Below, piece by piece: positions 59,189 through 64,000 of a stretch of 64,000 bases of DNA. Location: assembly GCA_902761585.1 (NCBI GenBank), contig CACWKX010000001.1, positions 62,001 to 126,000 on the forward strand, given 5' to 3'. Under the pieces are notes generated by a model, which was not told the DNA's origin, did not search any database, and saw only the letters and a list, made by a program, of their open reading frames with translations. Position 1 is the stretch's first letter. The number at the start of each line of letters is the position of its first letter. Made by a program: the position numbers and the translations under genes. This DNA is from an uncultured Lachnospiraceae bacterium (GTDB lineage Bacteria > Bacillota > Clostridia > Lachnospirales > Lachnospiraceae).

Positions 59189-60571
59189 ATGAGGATCAGA
59201 GAATTTCAGAGGGCTGGTGCCCTGCACGGGGAAATCGAAGTCCCGGGAGACAAGTCCATTTCCCACCGCTCCATCATGCTGGGAGCGCTTGCAGAAGGAG
59301 ATACGCGCGCCTCTCATTTCCTGATGAGCGCAGACTGTCTGTCGACCATCTCATGCTTTCGTCAGCTCGGAATTGATATAGAGGAAGACCGTGAGGCGGA
59401 CACCGTTGTTGTGCACGGGAAAGGTCTGCATGGGCTTTCAGCGCCATTGGATACACTGGATACGGGAAATTCCGGCACGACAACGCGCATTCTCTCCGGT
59501 ATTCTGGCCGGACAGGCTTTTCAAAGTCAGATCAACGGGGACAGCTCGATCCAGGCCAGGCCGATGAAACGCATCATCCGGCCGCTGACCGAGATGGGAG
59601 CCAGGATCACATCCCTGCGGGGCAACGACTGTACGCCGCTTGAGATCAGCGGAGGACATCTGCATGGAATTGACTACCTGTCTCCCGTCGCGAGCGCACA
59701 GGTCAAGTCCTGCATCCTTCTGGCAGGTCTGTATGCAGACGGCAGGACCTCGGTCACGGAGCCTTCTCTTTCCCGCAATCACACGGAGCTGATGCTCAGA
59801 GGCTTCGGGGCAGAGATAAGCTCACTGCCGGCTGATGAATATGCTGCTTCAGGGGCAAAGACTCGTCCGTCGTCCAGTAAAAATGATACGGCAGACAGAA
59901 GCCGCATGTCTGGCATGGTACCCTGGCGCGCAGAAGTCTGTCCGGAACCACAGCTCAGAGGGCAGGATATCATCGTCCCGGGCGACATCTCTTCCGCTGC
60001 GTATTTTATTGCAGCGGGGCTGATCGCGCCCGGCTCGGAGATTCTGGTGAAGAATGTCGGCATCAATCCGACCAGGGCGGGCATCCTCGAGGTCGCGCGC
60101 GACATGGGCGGGCAGATTGAGGTGATCCGCGAATATGACCGGGGCGGCGAGAAGGCTGCCGATCTGCTCGTGAAAAGCTCTTCGCTGCACGGCACAACGA
60201 TCGAAGGCGCACTGATTCCGACACTGATCGACGAAATTCCGGTAATTGCGGTGATGGCAGCCTATGCGGAAGGGACCACCGTCATTAGGGACGCCGCGGA
60301 GCTGAAGGTCAAAGAGTCAAACCGTATCGCGACCATGACGGAAAACCTGAAGGCGATGGGAGCCGATATTGCGCCGGAAGAAGATGGGATGGTCATACGT
60401 GGCACAGGGTTCCTTCATGGCGCGAGGGTCAGGTCCTTTCTGGATCATCGTGTTGCCATGAGCATGGCTGTCGCCGCGCTTGCTGCCGAAGGAACAACCA
60501 CAATCGAAGATGCGGACTGCGTCCTCATCTCCTACCCTTCATTCTATGAGGATCTCGAAAAACTGATCTGA
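59189..60571 (+). CDS. aroA: 3-phosphoshikimate 1-carboxyvinyltransferase (EPSP synthase)
   Basis: The 460-residue enzyme joins shikimate 3-phosphate and phosphoenolpyruvate. GDKSISHR, DTGNSGTTTRIL, the VPGDISSAAYF block and the KESNRI motif are present. About 30 residues (roughly 212-245) rich in Ser, Lys, Arg and Asp are inserted between the two lobes relative to the usual 427-residue protein. The start follows AAGGAGAACAGG. The Gly-rich GNSGTT loop reads as a class with Gly-Thr-Thr; glyphosate sensitivity cannot be judged. Confidence 0.94.
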   Translation: MRIREFQRAGALHGEIEVPGDKSISHRSIMLGALAEGDTRASHFLMSADCLSTISCFRQLGIDIEEDREADTVVVHGKGLHGLSAPLDTLDTGNSGTTTRILSGILAGQAFQSQINGDSSIQARPMKRIIRPLTEMGARITSLRGNDCTPLEISGGHLHGIDYLSPVASAQVKSCILLAGLYADGRTSVTEPSLSRNHTELMLRGFGAEISSLPADEYAASGAKTRPSSSKNDTADRSRMSGMVPWRAEVCPEPQLRGQDIIVPGDISSAAYFIAAGLIAPGSEILVKNVGINPTRAGILEVARDMGGQIEVIREYDRGGEKAADLLVKSSSLHGTTIEGALIPTLIDEIPVIAVMAAYAEGTTVIRDAAELKVKESNRIATMTENLKAMGADIAPEEDGMVIRGTGFLHGARVRSFLDHRVAMSMAVAALAAEGTTTIEDADCVLISYPSFYEDLEKLI

Positions 60572-60578
60572 ACTGGCT

Positions 60579-61640
60579 TTACTGTGAATTTCCAGGGACC
60601 AGGACCAGCTCGTCAACCCGGTTCTGGAAAGCAGGGCCCGCCGTGATGATGGCGCTGGTTTCTGTCAGCGGACCGTTGTATGAAAAGTGCAGATGGCCTG
60701 AGGCTTCCAGGGCAACCGGGCTGTCCTTGGCCAGGATCAGCTCCAGTGCCTGCTTTGTCGTATCGTCCGGGTGATAATAGCAGTCGCCGTCTCCCCACAG
60801 AAGCGCCCTGCCATTTCTCTGCAGAGATTCCTGCTCCAGCTTGTCTGTGACCGTTCCCTTCAGCGGGACGTGGCAGAGAAAAAGGACCGGACTTTTTTCA
60901 TCCTTCGCTTCCTGCAGGTACTTTTTCAGGTCGCGAAGGCCTTTCTTTGTCATCTGCGCCGTGTTGTTGTCCCAGCCGATGATGGTCAGCTTCCCGATCT
61001 TCTGACGCATTACCTTTTTGCGCGGAGCTGTATGCCTCTGAAGCAGGATCGCATCCTTCTGCGTCTCATACGTCTTGCTGTACCAGGCAGCGTAGTCATG
61101 GTCGCCCCGCACATACATCCATGACGTTTTCAAGGAATCAAAGCCTGCTCTCAGGCTGTCTGTGCTTGCCTTCGTGGCAAAGTCAACCATATCCCCCGCA
61201 AACAGAATCATGTCTGCTTTCATGCCGTCCAGCTGTGAAGGAAGTGTCTGCCAAAGCTGGAATGAAGATTCCCCCGACGGAGTCCTGAACATCTGATTCA
61301 GCCGGCTGTCTGCGACATCCGCGCTTTCCGGATCGACCTGCGGATCGCCCGGAACGATGATGTGAAGGTCCGAGACCAGCAGCAGCCGGTATGTGCGGTC
61401 CAGCCCGGCGACCGAAAATGTCGTCTTTGTGACGGAAACCGGATGGTCTGCGTCCGGTTCGGTCTGTGACTCAGTGATCTGCACAGATTCTTCGGCGGCT
61501 TTTGGGATGGATGAAGCCTGCCGGTCTCCTGCTGACGCGGCACCAGGGAAGATCAAAAAAACAGCATAGAAAAACAGGACAGCAGGAAAAAGATACCCCG
61601 CAGCCCTGTTCTTTTTCTCCCGGATCGTATTCTGATTCAC
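60579..61640 (-). CDS. Secreted or membrane-anchored metallophosphoesterase
   Basis: The 353-residue protein has an N-terminal hydrophobic segment (about 14-37, possible cleavage after AASA). A calcineurin-like phosphoesterase domain follows: SDLH, AGDMVD, RGDHD (normally GNHD), FLCHVPL and ASGHLHF. The Asn-to-Asp change in the third motif affects a usual metal ligand or catalytic contact. The substrate is unknown. The start is GTG after GGAG. It converges with aroA, eight bases apart. Confidence 0.83.
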   Translation of the reverse strand: MNQNTIREKKNRAAGYLFPAVLFFYAVFLIFPGAASAGDRQASSIPKAAEESVQITESQTEPDADHPVSVTKTTFSVAGLDRTYRLLLVSDLHIIVPGDPQVDPESADVADSRLNQMFRTPSGESSFQLWQTLPSQLDGMKADMILFAGDMVDFATKASTDSLRAGFDSLKTSWMYVRGDHDYAAWYSKTYETQKDAILLQRHTAPRKKVMRQKIGKLTIIGWDNNTAQMTKKGLRDLKKYLQEAKDEKSPVLFLCHVPLKGTVTDKLEQESLQRNGRALLWGDGDCYYHPDDTTKQALELILAKDSPVALEASGHLHFSYNGPLTETSAIITAGPAFQNRVDELVLVPGNSQ

Positions 61641-61658
61641 GGCGTTTTCTCCATTCTT

Positions 61659-62483
61659 TCAGCGTTCCACCTTGCCGGACAGCAGGATCCGGTCATTGTC
61701 CAGCTCCTTCCCCGCCTGGATGCTGAACTGTTCCAGCAGATCATCGACTGTCATGTGAGCACGCTCCTCTCCTTCCTTGTCAAGGATGATGGTGCCATTG
61801 TACATCATGAGCGTCCGGTTTCCGACATCCAGTGCCTGATGCATATTGTGGGTCACCATCAGACAGGTGAGGTGGTTTTCCGCCACAACACGCTTCGTCA
61901 GATCCAGCACCTTCTCGGCTGTCGCCGGATCCAGGGCGGCCGTATGCTCATCGAGCAGCAGGATCTTCGGGGTGACCATCGTCGCCATCACCAGCGTCAG
62001 GGCCTGCCGCTGACCGCCGGACAGAAGGCCGACCGGATTGTCCATCCGGTCCTCCAGCCCCATGTGGAGCTGTGCGAGCTTGCCGCGGAAGAACGCCTTG
62101 TCCTTCTTTGTGATGCTTGAAAACAGACTCTTTCTGTGGTAGGAAGCCTTCAGGTATGCCAGAGACATGTTTTCCTCGATTGTCATGTGAGGCGCTGTTC
62201 CCATCAGCGGATCCTGAAACAGGTGACCGATGTCACGGGAACGCAGATGTTCCTTCTTGAATGTGATGTCTTCCCCGTCCAGGCAGATCCGACCGCTGTC
62301 GGTGAAGAACGCGCCGGTGATGGCGTTGAACAGAGTGGACTTGCCTGCCCCGTTGCTGCCGACAATCGTTGCGAAATCCCCTCTCTTCAGATTCAGAGTC
62401 ACATTCCTGAGAGCTGTCTTCTCATTGACCGTTCCGGGATTGAAGGTTTTTGTAACATGGTCGATCTGAAGCATATATTCCAT
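61659..62483 (-). CDS. ABC transporter ATP-binding protein (ABC_sub_bind-type system)
   Basis: The 274-residue ATPase has Walker A GSNGAGKS, signature LSGGQRQA, Walker B LLLDEHTAALD and His in VTHNM. Glu is followed by His rather than Pro in the Walker B tail, as seen in this subfamily. With the permease and binding protein upstream it forms a three-gene importer of the TrpXYZ-like group; aromatic amino acid or other small-ligand uptake is possible but not shown. Confidence 0.87.
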   Translation of the reverse strand: MEYMLQIDHVTKTFNPGTVNEKTALRNVTLNLKRGDFATIVGSNGAGKSTLFNAITGAFFTDSGRICLDGEDITFKKEHLRSRDIGHLFQDPLMGTAPHMTIEENMSLAYLKASYHRKSLFSSITKKDKAFFRGKLAQLHMGLEDRMDNPVGLLSGGQRQALTLVMATMVTPKILLLDEHTAALDPATAEKVLDLTKRVVAENHLTCLMVTHNMHQALDVGNRTLMMYNGTIILDKEGEERAHMTVDDLLEQFSIQAGKELDNDRILLSGKVER

Positions 62484-62575
62484 GATGAATCATCCTATCT
62501 TTACGCTGCAATCTGGTGTCTGCGTGAAGCGTGTCTACGTGTAGTGTGTCTGCGTGTAACGCCCTCTGGCTGCGG

Positions 62576-63505
62576 TCATTTTCCGGTCAGATTTCCTCTG
62601 CCCATCCGTCTCCTGTAAAAGGCTGCCTTCTCCCTCATGTACGGGATGACGATGGCTGCCGTCACAATCAGAGCGGAGGCGAGCTTCAGGAATTCGGCCG
62701 GCATGTTGAACTTCATCGCAATGGCGACAATCAGGCGGTACAGGCAGCTTCCCAGGATGACGCCGATTGTCCTTTTGAATATGGATCCTCTCCGAACGAG
62801 TGTCTCACCGATCATCAGGGAAGCCAGGGCAATGGTGACCTGTCCTGTCCCGAAGTTGATGTCGCAGGACTTCTGATATTGTGCAAGAAGGGCGCCGGAC
62901 AAGGCGGTCAGGGAAGAGGAAATGCACAGGCCGACTGTGATCGTAAACGCAGGGTTGACAGATGAGGCACGGACCATGTTTTCATTGTCACCGGTCGCCC
63001 GGATGGAAAGCCCGAGGGTTGTATTGAGAAACCAATGCAGGATGAAGCAGATGACAAGGACAATACACAGAAGGATGAGCAGCGTGAAGAGCTTTCTGTA
63101 CCATCCGGCAGAGCTGACACCCTTTGCGAGTGAAAAAATCGTGTCCGAACCGAAGATATTCAGGTTTGAGGAGGATCCCATCGCCAGAAAGTTGATGGTA
63201 TAAAGGCCAGTATTGACAATGATACCGGCAAGGATGGACTCAACTCCCAGTCTTGTCTGAAGAAAAGCCGTCACATACCCGGAAACGATACCTGCCGCCA
63301 TGGCTGCCGGGAGCGCCAGAAATGGATGCCCCGCGACGGTCATGCTGGCGCCGACTGCACAGCCGAGTGTAAAGCAGCCGTCCGTTGAAAGATCGGCGAT
63401 CTTCAGCAGGCCGAATGATATATAGAGCGCGAGGGCGACCAGACCGTAGAGAAGCCCGAGCTCCATGGAAGTCGTGAACTGAGTACCGGTGAAAAACTGC
63501 AGCAT
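62576..63505 (-). CDS. ABC transporter permease (ABC_sub_bind-type system)
   Basis: The 309-residue permease belongs to the branched-chain/ribose-type family (BPD_transp_2), with about eight to nine helices. Gly-rich stretches, ADLSTDGCFTLGCAVGAS and the loop RATGDNENMVRASSVN, are typical of the TrpY-like subgroup. It lies between the binding-protein gene and the ATPase. Confidence 0.86.
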   Translation of the reverse strand: MLQFFTGTQFTTSMELGLLYGLVALALYISFGLLKIADLSTDGCFTLGCAVGASMTVAGHPFLALPAAMAAGIVSGYVTAFLQTRLGVESILAGIIVNTGLYTINFLAMGSSSNLNIFGSDTIFSLAKGVSSAGWYRKLFTLLILLCIVLVICFILHWFLNTTLGLSIRATGDNENMVRASSVNPAFTITVGLCISSSLTALSGALLAQYQKSCDINFGTGQVTIALASLMIGETLVRRGSIFKRTIGVILGSCLYRLIVAIAMKFNMPAEFLKLASALIVTAAIVIPYMREKAAFYRRRMGRGNLTGK

Positions 63506-63525
63506 ACAAAACCTCTTCAGACAAA

Positions 63526-63566
63526 GAAAAGCGGGCTGTCATGTGAGTGGTCACAGAACAGCCCGC
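63526..63566 (-). terminator. Terminator between the binding-protein and permease genes
   Basis: GCGGGCTGT (63531-63539) pairs with ACAGCCCGC (63558-63566); the minus-strand stem runs into TTTTCTTTG. Partial termination here would keep the binding protein in excess over the membrane parts. Confidence 0.75.
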
Positions 63567-63699
63567 ACAGGATCATAGATTGTTTGAGTTGTTGTGCCGG
63601 GGAAGCATCCCCGACGCCTATTGTACTGAAATCAGACCGATCTGGCAAGTATCGAACGGCATCAGCATGCAGCCGTTTTCTCCGCCCTGGCGGGCAGCT

Positions 63700-64000
63700 T
63701 CAACTCTCTGCCTCTGTTGCTGCCTCCGTCTGGTCGGAGAACTCCTTCGCAGTCTTAGTCTCGATAACCTTCTCACACATATCCTTGAACATGCTGTAGT
63801 CGATGCCGATCGCCTCTGCGGTCTCCGTGTTGACAGTCGCGATTCCATTGTTCAGTGTCCGGACAGCAGTCGTTGCCGGGTCCGCACCACCGGCAAGAAT
63901 GTCTGAAACCATGTTTGCCGTCTCAGTGCCAAGCTCTGCATAGTTGACGCCATAGCCGCAGAACGCACCGTTCAGGGCAAAGGAGTCAGCGCCACAGTAC
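63700..64000 (-). CDS. ABC transporter substrate-binding protein (ABC_sub_bind), 3' part
   Basis: The gene is truncated by the right window edge; 99 C-terminal residues are visible. The segment reads YCGADSFALNGAFCGYGVNY, followed by ELGTETANMVSDILAGG, typical of the ABC_sub_bind periplasmic-binding family (TrpX-like). The tail is Glu/Ala/Thr-rich. It is upstream of the permease and ATPase, with a terminator in between. Confidence 0.85.
   Translation of the reverse strand, partial: YCGADSFALNGAFCGYGVNYAELGTETANMVSDILAGGADPATTAVRTLNNGIATVNTETAEAIGIDYSMFKDMCEKVIETKTAKEFSDQTEAATEAES

Overview
The window looks like a chromosomal segment of a GC-leaning, anaerobic, monoderm Firmicute of the class Clostridia, most probably Lachnospiraceae. 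The evidence is the SCIFF peptide with its radical-SAM maturase beside secDF, the sepF/yggS division cluster, a DUF1002 secreted protein, a FabT/FabK-type fatty-acid operon, and a Gram-positive-type LexA operator. No tRNA, rRNA, CRISPR array, insertion sequence or prophage was seen.

Layout. 1-11487 (+): cell-envelope and housekeeping genes. These are the end of a PBP2 transpeptidase, minC, rodA, mgsA, a D,D-carboxypeptidase, a small P-loop protein, an HlyD-like protein, yggS and sepF. After a terminator come aroB, lspA, an RluA-type pseudouridine synthase and dtd. 11545-16026: a tyrosine recombinase (-) and a secreted DUF1002 protein (-) lie opposite lexA (+). The lexA and recombinase upstream regions share a palindrome of the Gram-positive SOS-box type. 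16053-25883 (-): an SseB-like protein, then an operon read from right to left, oppDFBC-oppA, a beta-lactamase-fold hydrolase, an NlpC/P60 protein and an L-Ala-D/L-Glu epimerase. This is a plausible murein-peptide import and salvage unit, with a terminator/anti-terminator-like leader. 26137-28096 (-): yhbY-nadD-yqeK-rsfS.

28294-38939 (-) is the most interesting region. One set of genes encodes HdrB, HdrC, HdrA, an MvhD/FlxD protein, FlxB, FlxC and FlxA. It continues as an FrdB-like iron-sulfur protein, an FrdA-like flavoprotein and the two subunits of a class I fumarase. It reads as a soluble, possibly electron-bifurcating NADH:fumarate system without membrane anchors, with fumarase supplying the fumarate. 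Between flxA and frdB sits a very strongly structured element of about 145 nt, which can fold as four abutting helices and is followed by a terminator-like hairpin.

39082-47162 (-): recJ, secDF, the SCIFF maturase scfB, the 49-residue SCIFF precursor scfA, and a second EF-G-type GTPase. 47360-57775 (-): a complete type II fatty-acid operon, fabT | acpP-accB-accC-accDA-fabH-fabK-fabD-fabG-fabF-fabZ, with an AT-rich repeat/palindrome just downstream of the acpP promoter. 57943-60571 (+): tyrA and aroA. 60579-64000 (-): a secreted metallophosphoesterase, then the ATPase, permease and truncated binding protein of an ABC_sub_bind-type transporter.

All functions are inferred from motifs read by eye and from gene order; no database search was possible.
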